Shown: positions 49,305-57,346 of the stretch, in pieces
Numbering within the stretch: the first letter of the stretch is position 1
Layout: each line of letters starts with the position of its first letter
Assembly: GCF_000421465.1 (NCBI RefSeq)
Contig: NZ_ATXB01000001.1
Coordinates: 620,001 to 684,000 of the forward strand
DNA from: Methylohalobius crimeensis 10Ki
Lineage (GTDB): Bacteria > Pseudomonadota > Gammaproteobacteria > Methylococcales > Methylothermaceae
Direction: 5' to 3'
Length of the DNA stretch: 64,000 bases
Made by a program: the position numbers and the translations under genes
Notes under the pieces: model-generated
Told to the model about the DNA's origin: nothing
What the model saw: only the letters and a program-made list of their open reading frames with translations
The model's database searches: none

Positions 49305-50899
49305 GTAGTATCTTGACAAGTTTGGCTGAAATAGTGTTCCAAAAAATCATCGAAATTCATTCGATCCTCGGCTTCCACGCGGTATTGTTCCTGCATGGAT
49401 TGCCGGGAAAGGTGTTCGAACTGAAGCAAGCGCTCGCCTTGGAGGGGGCTGTCACGGAAATGAGCGGCGTGTTGCGTGGAGCGACGTAGAGCGAAGGCGG
49501 CGAAAGATTCTTCGTTGGCACGTAATTCCGACAAAATTCTCGCCGAAGGGGTTAGGTTGGCGTCCTCGATCCGGGCCTGCTGCTGCGCCAGGGCGGTTTG
49601 GTAGCGATTGGTCGGCAAGGAGGCGTCCAATAATTGGCATAGAGGTTCCATCTCCTTGCTTATGGATTCGGCCCATTGGCGCAGGGCGATGGTATCGCCG
49701 TTTCGGCTGAGAGTTAGTGCCGGATCCCGGCCGCGTTGGGCGGTGGCGAGCAGATTGGCCTGGATCGTCTGATTTTCCTCGCGGCTTAGGGGAGGGCTGT
49801 CTTGGAGCAGGCAATACAATAAGAAGGCTTCCAGAAAATGAATCTGCTCGAGGTCGATCCCCAGCGGTTCATAGGGATTCAGATCGAGGGCCCGCACTTC
49901 CACATACCGGACGCCTCTTCGTTTCAAAGCGATTGTGGGTTTTTCCCCCCGCTCGGCGATTTGTTTGGGCCGAACCGAGCTGTAATATTCGTTTTCTATT
50001 TGAAGGATATTGGCGTTGAGCTGGCGGTATTCATTGCCGACCTTGACGCCAATGGCCTGATAAGGGGGGTGGGGGGTCTCGACCGCGTGACAGAGGCTTG
50101 CAACGTATTCCTCGAGGTTATTGCAAGATATGTAAAGGTTGGATTGGGTTTGGTTTTTGTAACCGATGTCGCTCATTCGGAGCGACGTAGCGTAAGGGAG
50201 GCAATAGGTGTTCGGGCTCAATTCGACGAATTCCGGCGGCACTTCCCCTCGACAAGCCAAAAAAGCTTTGCATACCGCGGGAGAGGCACCGAACAAATAG
50301 AGTAGCAACCAGCCGTAGCGTTGCAAGTTGCGGATCAAGGAAAAGTAGGTGTCGGACTGAAAGCTTCGCAAGGGGCGGGTATCTTCCCATGCTTCCTGCA
50401 AAATGGGCCATAAGCCTTCAGGCAGGGAGTAGTTGAAGTGGAGGCCCGCAATCGCTTGCATGGCGCGGCCGTAACGATAAGCCAGCCCCATCCGGTAGAC
50501 GTATTTCATGCGGCCGATGTTGGACGTGCCATAGCGGGCGATGGGGATATCGTCATCGTGCTCGAAGCCGCAGGGCATGCTCGTGGCAAGGGCGATTTCA
50601 TTCGAGGCCAATCGCTGATGGACGAAACGATGGATGGCGTCCAAAAAATCCAAGGTCGACCGGCTTTCGGCTTCGGGCGGGGTAATGAGTTCCAGTAACG
50701 CTTCGGAATAGTCGGTGGTGATGTGGGGGTGCGTCAGGGCAGAGCCCAGAGACTTGGGGTGCGGGCTCTGAGCGATGCGACCGTCGGTGGTAATCCGTAG
50801 GCTCTCTTTCTCCAGACCTTTAAGACCCCGAGAGAGCGATGAAGCGTTTGCCGAGCGTGCGATCTGCTCAAGGCGTTCGATGAAATGGCCGGCATTCAA
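49301..50899 (-). CDS. gshA: glutamate--cysteine ligase
   Basis: GshA (532 residues; E. coli 518) joins glutamate and cysteine in the first step of glutathione synthesis. It is the class I proteobacterial type: GLEKESLRIT, LGSALTHPHITTDYSEALLE, AGLHFNYSLPEGLW, YLFGASPAVCKAF and IQIENEYYSSVRPK-like segments (LQIENEYYSSVRPKQ) align with E. coli. It is coupled to cysH by a 4-base overlap. gshB is not in the window. Confidence 0.96.
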   Translation of the reverse strand: MNAGHFIERLEQIARSANASSLSRGLKGLEKESLRITTDGRIAQSPHPKSLGSALTHPHITTDYSEALLELITPPEAESRSTLDFLDAIHRFVHQRLASNEIALATSMPCGFEHDDDIPIARYGTSNIGRMKYVYRMGLAYRYGRAMQAIAGLHFNYSLPEGLWPILQEAWEDTRPLRSFQSDTYFSLIRNLQRYGWLLLYLFGASPAVCKAFLACRGEVPPEFVELSPNTYCLPYATSLRMSDIGYKNQTQSNLYISCNNLEEYVASLCHAVETPHPPYQAIGVKVGNEYRQLNANILQIENEYYSSVRPKQIAERGEKPTIALKRRGVRYVEVRALDLNPYEPLGIDLEQIHFLEAFLLYCLLQDSPPLSREENQTIQANLLATAQRGRDPALTLSRNGDTIALRQWAESISKEMEPLCQLLDASLPTNRYQTALAQQQARIEDANLTPSARILSELRANEESFAAFALRRSTQHAAHFRDSPLQGERLLQFEHLSRQSMQEQYRVEAEDRMNFDDFLEHYFSQTCQDTT

Positions 50900-50977
50900 T
50901 GATGGAGATCCCTCGTCTTTGATACGAAAACGGCACCATTATAAAGGGACCGGGGCGGGTTGTGTCTGATGGACATG

Positions 50978-51002
50978 AAAAAACCCGGGCAGAACCCGGG
51001 TT
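50978..51002 (-). terminator. intrinsic terminator of the 42-residue lipoprotein gene
   Basis: On the minus strand AACCCGGG and CCCGGGTT (plus 50982-50989 and 50995-51002) form an eight-pair stem with a five-base loop, followed by six T residues (plus 50978-50983). It separates the lipoprotein transcript from gshA, which lies about 80 bases further on. The remaining spacer shows nothing else that I can support. Confidence 0.85.
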
Positions 51003-51056
51003 GGGAAGGAATCGAAAAGCCTAATTTTTATTATATTTGGGCGTTCAGATCCGGTG

Positions 51057-51185
51057 TTAACCCAAAATCTTAGGGGCAACGGTGGTGCTGGAGAGCCGCT
51101 GCCTGTCACCGTCGGGAGAGTTGCCGCAACCGACCATGCTCAAGGTAGCGATAAGGACCGCCATGATTCCGAGTGTCTTTTTCAT
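51057..51185 (-). CDS. small 42-residue lipoprotein
   Basis: A short gene with a very strong ribosome site (GAGGAGG, 7 bases before ATG 51185) encodes MKKTLGIMAVLIATLSMVGC, then GNSPDGDRQRLSSTTVAPKI and LG. The first 20 residues are a lipoprotein signal with Cys20 as lipid anchor; the mature part has only 23 polar residues and the residue after Cys is Gly, not Asp, so outer-membrane sorting is expected. A promoter with a 17-base spacer and an intrinsic terminator flank it, so it is a single-gene transcript. It resembles entericidin-type and other tiny lipoproteins only in general form. Function unknown. Confidence 0.75.
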   Translation of the reverse strand: MKKTLGIMAVLIATLSMVGCGNSPDGDRQRLSSTTVAPKILG

Positions 51186-51243
51186 GTTTTCCTCCTCGTT
51201 ACATATATGTTTCGATACTTATTAGTGCTTAGCGCACAAGCTT

Positions 51244-51272
51244 TTTATAACCAAGCTGGATAAAAAATTCAA
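51244..51272 (-). promoter_or_regulatory. sigma-70 promoter of the small lipoprotein gene
   Basis: Reading the minus strand, TTGAAT (plus 51267-51272) and TATAAA (plus 51244-51249) are separated by 17 bases. The start would be near 51237, giving a 5' leader of about 50 bases that ends in GAGGAGG. The surrounding 51186-51317 stretch is AT-rich and holds no other feature. Confidence 0.6.
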
Positions 51273-51317
51273 TACCTATCGTCGAATGAGATTCGGTTTT
51301 TTTTGTAGTTATATGAT

Positions 51318-52316
51318 TTATAAGTATATTTTATAGGGGGCGCCCGCTTGTTCGAAGACTAGGCGCGGGACAAGGTAACCGGGCAGGCGGCGTCGCAGCT
51401 GTTCGTGGAGGGATTTGGCCGTTGTTTCGGGGACTTCAAAATGCGCCGTGCCGCGAGCGCGGTCGAGCAAATGTAAATAATAAGGTAGGATGCCGGCTTC
51501 GAACAGGGCCTCTTGCAGGGCAACCAAAGATTCTATGTCATCGTTGATTCCCCGCAGCAAGGTGCTTTGGTTGAACACGGGGATGAGACGGCGGCGGAGC
51601 TGGTGAATGTGTTGCGCCACCCGGTCGTCGATTTCGTTGGGATGATTGGCGTGGACGACCATTACGCAATCCAGACGAGATCCGGTTAAAACTTCCAACA
51701 ATTGCGGCTCTATCCTGCTGGGCAGGACGATCGGCAAGCGGCTGTGAAGGCGAATTCGACGCAGGTGGGGAATAGCGGCCAAAGCTTCGATCAATTGGGC
51801 CAAACGGGCATTGCTCAGCATCAAAGGATCGCCCCCGCTCAGGATAATCTCGGTGACCGCAGGTTGGTTGCGGATGTATTGCAGCGCCGGTTGCCAGCGG
51901 CTGGGCGTGAGTTGATCGTTCTGGTAAGGGAATTCGCGCCGGAAACAATAGCGGCAGTGAATGGCACAGGCGCCCGTGGTAACGAGAAGCAGCCGGCCAT
52001 GATATTTGTGCAGGACACCCGGTGCCGACTTGGCTTGGTTGTCGCCGACCGGATCGCTGACGAATCCGGGCGTGTGATGGGTTTCTTCGGCGCAAGGCAG
52101 GACTTGGCGCAATAAAGGGTCGTCGGGATCGCCGGGATGCATGCGCGCCGCGAACTCTCGCGGGACGCGGAAAGGGAAAGCGGCCGCCGCCTCCGCGTCG
52201 AACGCGTGCCGGGGCAGTTCGAGGAAGTCGAGCAATTCGGCGGGTGAACGGAACCCTTCCGCCAATTCCCGTTGCCAAGCGGAGAGGGGGGGGGCTTGCG
52301 GTATAATGGGATTCAC
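51318..52316 (-). CDS. epmB: EF-P beta-lysylation protein EpmB (lysine 2,3-aminomutase type)
   Basis: EpmB (YjeK) is a radical SAM enzyme that turns alpha-lysine into (R)-beta-lysine for attachment to elongation factor P. The 332-residue protein has the cluster motif CAIHCRYC (CxxxCxxC) in TGACAIHCRYCFRREFPY, the SAM segment LSGGDPLM and the PLP-binding lysine near the C terminus. It is shorter than catabolic lysine aminomutases. It is divergent from efp with only 35 bases between starts, so all three EF-P modification genes sit together. Confidence 0.95.
   Translation of the reverse strand: MNPIIPQAPPLSAWQRELAEGFRSPAELLDFLELPRHAFDAEAAAAFPFRVPREFAARMHPGDPDDPLLRQVLPCAEETHHTPGFVSDPVGDNQAKSAPGVLHKYHGRLLLVTTGACAIHCRYCFRREFPYQNDQLTPSRWQPALQYIRNQPAVTEIILSGGDPLMLSNARLAQLIEALAAIPHLRRIRLHSRLPIVLPSRIEPQLLEVLTGSRLDCVMVVHANHPNEIDDRVAQHIHQLRRRLIPVFNQSTLLRGINDDIESLVALQEALFEAGILPYYLHLLDRARGTAHFEVPETTAKSLHEQLRRRLPGYLVPRLVFEQAGAPYKIYL
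52302..52307 (+). promoter_or_regulatory. candidate -10 box of the efp operon
   Basis: An exact TATAAT lies within the first codons of the divergent epmB gene, 44 bases before the efp ATG. No clear -35 is found at normal spacing (TTGCCA at 52272-52277 is too far), so confidence is modest. Confidence 0.4.
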
Positions 52317-52351
52317 TGTCTTTCTAAACTTCGAAAAAGGATGTGTTCCAC

Positions 52352-52921
52352 ATGGCGACGTATAGTACCAATGAATTCAAAGCAGGGTTAAAAGTGCTAC
52401 TGGATGGCGATCCCTGTTCGATCATCGAAAACGAATTCGTCAAACCCGGGAAGGGCCAAGCATTCAACCGCGTCAAGCTGCGCAATCTAATCACCGGTAG
52501 AGTGCTGGAGAAAACCTTTAAATCCGGCGAGAGCCTCGAGGCGGCGGATGTCGTTGAAACCGAAATGCAATATCTCTACAACGACGGCGAATTTTGGTAT
52601 TTCATGGATCCCAATTCGTTCGAACAAGTCGCCGCAGACGGCAAAGCGGTGGCGGACGCCAAGCAATGGCTCAAGGAGCAGGCCCTTTGTACCGTCACCC
52701 TCTGGAACGGCGCCCCGATTTCGGTCACGCCGCCCAACTTCGTAGAGCTGCAAGTGGTGGAAACCGATCCCGGTCTGCGGGGGGATACCTCCGGCGGAGG
52801 CAATAAGCCGGCAACCCTGGAAACCGGCGCCGTGGTCCGGGTGCCGTTGTTCATCCAGACGGATGAAATCCTCAAAATCGACACGCGCACCGGTGACTAC
52901 GTCTCCCGCGTTGGAAAATAA
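52352..52921 (+). CDS. efp: elongation factor P
   Basis: EF-P (189 residues) rescues ribosomes stalled at polyproline. Lys34 in [11 protein letters not shown] is the residue that EpmA and EpmB modify with beta-lysine. [31 protein letters not shown] and [10 protein letters not shown] are canonical. The ATG at 52352 matches E. coli; an ATG at 52343 is in frame but not conserved. The following epmA starts inside its last codons. Confidence 0.97.
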   Translation: MATYSTNEFKAGLKVLLDGDPCSIIENEFVKPGKGQAFNRVKLRNLITGRVLEKTFKSGESLEAADVVETEMQYLYNDGEFWYFMDPNSFEQVAADGKAVADAKQWLKEQALCTVTLWNGAPISVTPPNFVELQVVETDPGLRGDTSGGGNKPATLETGAVVRVPLFIQTDEILKIDTRTGDYVSRVGK

Positions 52922-53864
52922 GGCCGCTTGGCGTCCCGGCTGCGACTGGCGGGCACTCCATCGGCGGGCCGCCATGTTGGATGAGATTCGTGCGTTCTTC
53001 CGGCGGGCCGGCGTGCTGGAGGTGGAAACCCCTCAGCTTTGGTTTACCACGGCGCTGGACCCGCATTTGGCGAGCATTGCGACGGACACTGGCGGTTTGT
53101 ATCTGCAGACCTCGCCCGAATTCGCCATGAAGCGCCTAGTGGCGGCGGGATCCGGTTCCATCTATCAGATCTGCAAAGCATTTCGTCGCGGCGAAGCGGG
53201 ACGTTGGCACAATCCCGAATTTACCCTGCTGGAGTGGTATCGGGTCGGCTTCGATTTGCCTCGCCTGATGGAGGAAGTCGCTGGTTTGCTGGATGAGTTG
53301 CTGGGCGATGCGATCGGGGGGCGGCAGTATCATGCCTATGGAGCGTTATTTGAAGCGCATATCGGCGTCTCCTGGGAAGCCCCGTTGGTTCGATTTGAGC
53401 GCCGCGCGGAAGCCTTGGGTTTTCCGGAAGCGGCTTCGTTATGCGGGGAGGATCGCACTCTGTGGCTCGATTTTCTCTTTTCCCATGTGATCCAGCCGCG
53501 CTTGCCTCGGAGAACATTGGTGTTCGTCCACGACTATCCGGCGCCTTTGGCGGCGCTGGCCCGATTGAAATCCGAAAATCCTCGAGTGGCGGAGCGGTTC
53601 GAGGTGTTCGTGGATGGCATCGAGCTTGCCAACGGGTACCGAGAGTTGACCGATCCGGTGGAGCAGCGTAGCCGTTTCGAGGCGGATCTGTCCCGCCGTC
53701 GCCGCACCGGTTTGTCTTTGCCGCCGCTGGACGATGATTTGCTCGCCGCACTGGAGTCGGGCTTGCCGGACTGTTCGGGGGTGGCTATGGGGGTCGACCG
53801 GGTTTTGATGTTGGCGCTCGGTCTGACGGCCCTCACCGATGTCCTGGCATTTCCGTTGTCGTGA
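52911..53864 (+). CDS. epmA: EF-P--lysine ligase EpmA (GenX/PoxA)
   Basis: EpmA is a truncated class II lysyl-tRNA synthetase without an anticodon domain; it joins beta-lysine to Lys34 of EF-P. The 317-residue protein has [47 protein letters not shown] and motif 3 [15 protein letters not shown]. The start is TTG 52911, inside the efp 3' end: it gives an N terminus equal to E. coli EpmA, whereas the first internal ATG (52974) would remove conserved residues. Its stop overlaps the kinase GTG by 4 bases. Confidence 0.93.
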   Translation: MENKAAWRPGCDWRALHRRAAMLDEIRAFFRRAGVLEVETPQLWFTTALDPHLASIATDTGGLYLQTSPEFAMKRLVAAGSGSIYQICKAFRRGEAGRWHNPEFTLLEWYRVGFDLPRLMEEVAGLLDELLGDAIGGRQYHAYGALFEAHIGVSWEAPLVRFERRAEALGFPEAASLCGEDRTLWLDFLFSHVIQPRLPRRTLVFVHDYPAPLAALARLKSENPRVAERFEVFVDGIELANGYRELTDPVEQRSRFEADLSRRRRTGLSLPPLDDDLLAALESGLPDCSGVAMGVDRVLMLALGLTALTDVLAFPLS

Positions 53865-55306
53865 AGCGTTACCGATTTCCTTCCCTATTCACCCTGCTCC
53901 TGGTGAGTTTTGTCCTGGTCCTGCTACCCTTGCTGTTGGCGCTGGGGTCGGCTCTATACTCTTTGGAAAAACTCACCGGTTACAGCCAAGCAGCGGTGTA
54001 TCGATCGGTTCGCTCGACCCATGGCAGTCGGGTGTTGCTGGAGCATTTGGTGGCGATGGAGCGCAGCGCCAAACAATACCTGGTGCTATCCGATGAAGCT
54101 TTGTTCGACCGTTATCGTGCTTCCCGAGAAAACTTCGTAGCCGAGCTTCGGGGGCTTCGGGAAATGGTGCAGGAAAATGATTTGAACCGTCTATTGGCCA
54201 AATTGGAAGGCTATGAATTCGACTTGTACACCACCTTATTGGATCCGCGCCTCGAGATGCCGATAAAAATGGCCGCCGCGGATCAGTTTCCCTATCTCCG
54301 GCAGTTGGCCAATCAAATCTGGCAGCTGAGCATTCAAGCGGTGGGGATGAATTTGGAGGCCCTGGAAAAACAGTCTCAACAATCCCGCCAACAGACGATT
54401 CGGCATTTGCGGATCTTGCTGCCCGTGGCCGTATTGTTGCTGGTATTTTTCAGCTTCCTCATCATTCGTCCCATTCGCCAATTGGATGGCGCCATCCGCA
54501 ATCTGGGGGACCGGGACTTCGAGCAGCCGATCAGCGTGCAGGGACCGCGCGACCTGGAAGCGCTCGGGAGGCGGTTGGATTGGCTGCGGACTCGCCTGCG
54601 GATGTTGGAGGCGGAAAAGCAGCGTTTTATGCGCAATATCTCCCACGAATTAAAGACCCCCTTGGCCAATATCCATGAAGGAATCGAATTGCTGGACGAT
54701 CAAGTAGTCGGGGAATTGACCTCGGAGCAGGCGGAGATCGTCCAAATTCTCTCCGATAACGCCGGCAAACTCTATCGCATGATCGAGGATTTGATCCGCT
54801 ATAGCCAGCTTCAGCGCTTGGAGGAAATAATTCGTCCTCAGAAAATCGATATGAAGTCCTTGGTGGAAGAGGTCATCGATGATTATCGCGTCCGCTTACG
54901 AGCCAACGAGATTCGCCTGGAAAGCCGCCTGGCGTCGGTGAAGTTGAACGGGTTTGCCGATTTGTTGCGCTCCATGGTTGATAATTTGTTATCCAATGCG
55001 GTCAAATATTCACCTCGCGGAAGCAAGATTAAAGTTGCCTTATTCCAAAAAGAGGGAATGATGTATTTCGAGGTTGGCGATGAGGGCCCCGGGATTCCCT
55101 CGGAAGAGCGTAAGCGGGTTTTCGATGCCTTGTATCAAGGGGCCACCGGACGCAAATTGGGCATCGAAGGAACCGGCTTGGGGTTGACGATCGTGAACGA
55201 GTGTGCGGTCATGCACCACGGTCAAGTGGAGATTTTGGATCCTCCCACGGGCACCGGGACCTGTTTTCGGGTGGTCATTCCATTGAATGGAGATCGGCTT
55301 GGATAA
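53861..55306 (+). CDS. glrK: envelope-sensing histidine kinase (GlrK/QseE-like)
   Basis: This 481-residue membrane kinase has a short N terminus, helix 1 (about 9-33), a helical periplasmic part (about 34-183), helix 2 (about 185-203), a HAMP segment, the HisKA box ISHELKTPLANI with His262 as phosphorylation site, and the ATPase motifs DNLLSNAVKYSP, VGDEGPGIP and GTGLGLTIV. Domain plan and the gene order kinase-lipoprotein-sigma-54 activator match GlrK-QseG-GlrR of enterics, where the system controls the sRNA GlmY and rpoE. The GTG start overlaps epmA. The signal sensed here is unknown. Confidence 0.87.
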   Translation: MKRYRFPSLFTLLLVSFVLVLLPLLLALGSALYSLEKLTGYSQAAVYRSVRSTHGSRVLLEHLVAMERSAKQYLVLSDEALFDRYRASRENFVAELRGLREMVQENDLNRLLAKLEGYEFDLYTTLLDPRLEMPIKMAAADQFPYLRQLANQIWQLSIQAVGMNLEALEKQSQQSRQQTIRHLRILLPVAVLLLVFFSFLIIRPIRQLDGAIRNLGDRDFEQPISVQGPRDLEALGRRLDWLRTRLRMLEAEKQRFMRNISHELKTPLANIHEGIELLDDQVVGELTSEQAEIVQILSDNAGKLYRMIEDLIRYSQLQRLEEIIRPQKIDMKSLVEEVIDDYRVRLRANEIRLESRLASVKLNGFADLLRSMVDNLLSNAVKYSPRGSKIKVALFQKEGMMYFEVGDEGPGIPSEERKRVFDALYQGATGRKLGIEGTGLGLTIVNECAVMHHGQVEILDPPTGTGTCFRVVIPLNGDRLG

Positions 55307-55907
55307 GTACCCCTTGTTGCGGGTGGGATTATTGTGTATCGCCTTGAGTCTTTTGCCGGGATGTGCCGCCCAGCATCCCGTTCGACCCAACACAGGCACC
55401 GGCCCGCATTCATTGACGGAATCGATGCTTAACGAGCCCAATTATGAGCTTCAGACCTTGCCCGAATTAGTGGGATATGCGGCCTATCTCGCCGAACTTC
55501 CCTCTTTTCAACGTCGGGCTGAATGTGAATGGTTGCAGCGTTTCAATGAAATCAGCCCGAATGCGGCGGTTCAGCTTCATTTAGCCCTGGCTTTGTTGGT
55601 GGTTTCCGATTGCGGAGGGAATGAGTTGCAGCAGGCGGTCGGTTTGTTCAAAACGGGGATAGCCCAAGTGCAGGACCTTCAGACCCGGCGTTTTCTTAGC
55701 TACCACGCAATCATCTCGGAACGTCTGTATAGCGCGGACCGATATAATGCAGAGCTGGCCCATAAGCTGAATCAGAAATGGAAGCAAATCAACGAAAATC
55801 TCACGCGACGCCTCCGCGAATGTAATGAATCGCTTCAAGATGCCCAATCGAAGCTGGAAGCATTGAAAGCGATCGAACAAAGTTTGAACCCAACGGAGAT
55901 ACCCTAA
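55299..55907 (+). CDS. QseG/YfhG-like lipoprotein of the glr operon
   Basis: This protein of about 202 residues has a lipobox LLPGCAAQ and a mature part that is mostly helical, ending in a likely coiled coil (NQKWKQINENLTRRLREC and following). Its place between the kinase and response regulator genes equals that of qseG, whose product interacts with the kinase in the periplasm. The start is taken as TTG 55299, with GGAG at 55289-55292 six bases before it; ATG 55287 adds four residues but has no ribosome site. Both overlap the kinase stop. Sequence similarity to E. coli QseG cannot be measured here. Confidence 0.7.
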   Translation: MDKYPLLRVGLLCIALSLLPGCAAQHPVRPNTGTGPHSLTESMLNEPNYELQTLPELVGYAAYLAELPSFQRRAECEWLQRFNEISPNAAVQLHLALALLVVSDCGGNELQQAVGLFKTGIAQVQDLQTRRFLSYHAIISERLYSADRYNAELAHKLNQKWKQINENLTRRLRECNESLQDAQSKLEALKAIEQSLNPTEIP

Positions 55908-55911
55908 ACGA

Positions 55912-57273
55912 ATGCAGGATTCACGTAACCGAGTCTTGGTGGTTGACGACGATCAAAGCTTTTTGCGTCTGTTGACCATGCGTCTCAGTGCGGCCGGTCT
56001 CGCCGTCAAGCCGGTGACCAGCGGGGAGAACGCATTGGCCCAATTACAATTGTTTCGGCCCCATGTGGTGGTAACCGATTTGATGATGGACGACATGGAC
56101 GGCATGGCCCTGTTCGAAGCCGTTCATGCGCGCCGTCCGACCTTGCCGATCATCATTCTCACCGCCCACGGGACCATCAACGATGCGGTCGATGCCACCC
56201 AGCGAGGGGTGTTCGGTTTTCTAACCAAGCCGGTGGATAACAAGGAATTGGTGCGTCAAGTCACCCAGGCGATGGAGATTTGCCTGGGCTCGGAAACCTC
56301 CCGGAATGAAGAGTCGGAGCAGACCTGGCGCGGCAAAATTTATACCCAGAGCCCTTCGATGGAGGATTTGCTCAACCAGGTAGCGCGGGTGGCTCAAGGT
56401 CGCGCGAGCGTTTATATTCACGGCGAGAGTGGTACCGGCAAGGAGCTTTTGGCGAGAGCCATTCATCAAGCGGGTCCCCGTTTTGATCAGCCGTTTATCG
56501 CGGTCAATTGCAGCGCGCTTCCCGAACATTTATTCGAGTCGGAATTGTTCGGCCACAAAAAGGGCGCCTTCACCGGAGCGGTCAGGGATCATCAAGGTTT
56601 GTTCCGCGCCGCCAACGGCGGCACGCTGTTTTTGGACGAGATCGGCGATATGCCCAAGTCCTTCCAAGTCAAGCTGCTCCGGGCGATCCAGGAAATGTCG
56701 GTGCGGCCGGTGGGGAGTACCGAGACTTTTCCGGTGGATGTTCGGATTATTTCGGCCAGCCACGTGGATTTGGACCAGGCGGTTGCTTCCGGCGATTTCC
56801 GCGAAGATCTGTATTACCGCCTCAATGTAGTGACCTTGAGGGTTCCTCCGCTGCGTGAGCGACCGGAGGATATCCCCCTGCTGGCCGCGCATTTCATCAA
56901 ACAGTTGGCGATTCCATACGGCAATCTGGTCAAGGGGTTCTCGCCCGAGGCTCTCGAGTATTTGGTGCGTTACGATTGGCCGGGCAATGTGCGTCAATTG
57001 CACAATGTGGTGGAACAATGCATCGCCTTGACCAATACGCCGTTGATTTCATTAAATTTGGTCCAGAAGGCGCTCAGCGGCGATGCCGGCGGCGATACCC
57101 TGCCCCCCTTGCGGGAAGCCAAACGGCGCTTCGAACGCGAGTATCTGATTCGGCTGATGCAAATCACCCACGGCAACGTGACCCATGCGGCGCAGCTGGC
57201 CAAGCGCAACCGGACCGAATTTTATCGCTTGTTGAATCGGCATCAGTTGGATCCCGGTTCGTTCAAATCCTAG
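55912..57273 (+). CDS. glrR: sigma-54-dependent response regulator (GlrR/QseF-like)
   Basis: This 453-residue NtrC-type activator has a receiver domain (phospho-acceptor Asp56 in VVVTDLMMDD), an AAA+ domain with Walker A GESGTGKE, the sigma-54 contact loop GAFTGA, and Walker B GTLFLDEIGD, and a C-terminal Fis-type helix-turn-helix (GNVTHAAQLAKRNRTEFYRL). It requires RpoN, which is not in the window. Together with the upstream kinase and lipoprotein it forms a complete signalling unit. It is convergent with the APH-kinase gene; the 73-base gap has a weak hairpin without a T run. Confidence 0.92.
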   Translation: MQDSRNRVLVVDDDQSFLRLLTMRLSAAGLAVKPVTSGENALAQLQLFRPHVVVTDLMMDDMDGMALFEAVHARRPTLPIIILTAHGTINDAVDATQRGVFGFLTKPVDNKELVRQVTQAMEICLGSETSRNEESEQTWRGKIYTQSPSMEDLLNQVARVAQGRASVYIHGESGTGKELLARAIHQAGPRFDQPFIAVNCSALPEHLFESELFGHKKGAFTGAVRDHQGLFRAANGGTLFLDEIGDMPKSFQVKLLRAIQEMSVRPVGSTETFPVDVRIISASHVDLDQAVASGDFREDLYYRLNVVTLRVPPLRERPEDIPLLAAHFIKQLAIPYGNLVKGFSPEALEYLVRYDWPGNVRQLHNVVEQCIALTNTPLISLNLVQKALSGDAGGDTLPPLREAKRRFEREYLIRLMQITHGNVTHAAQLAKRNRTEFYRLLNRHQLDPGSFKS

Positions 57274-57346
57274 GGTGGGTTGCGCCCATTGGGAGCGCAC
57301 GCCTTTGGTAAAACCTGGGAGGGGAGCTCAGGAGACGAAAGGGCGG

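Noticed and set aside
57281-57299. Hairpin between glrR and the kinase fusion as a terminator
   Set aside because: The TGCGC/GCGCA stem has a bulge and no T run follows on either strand.
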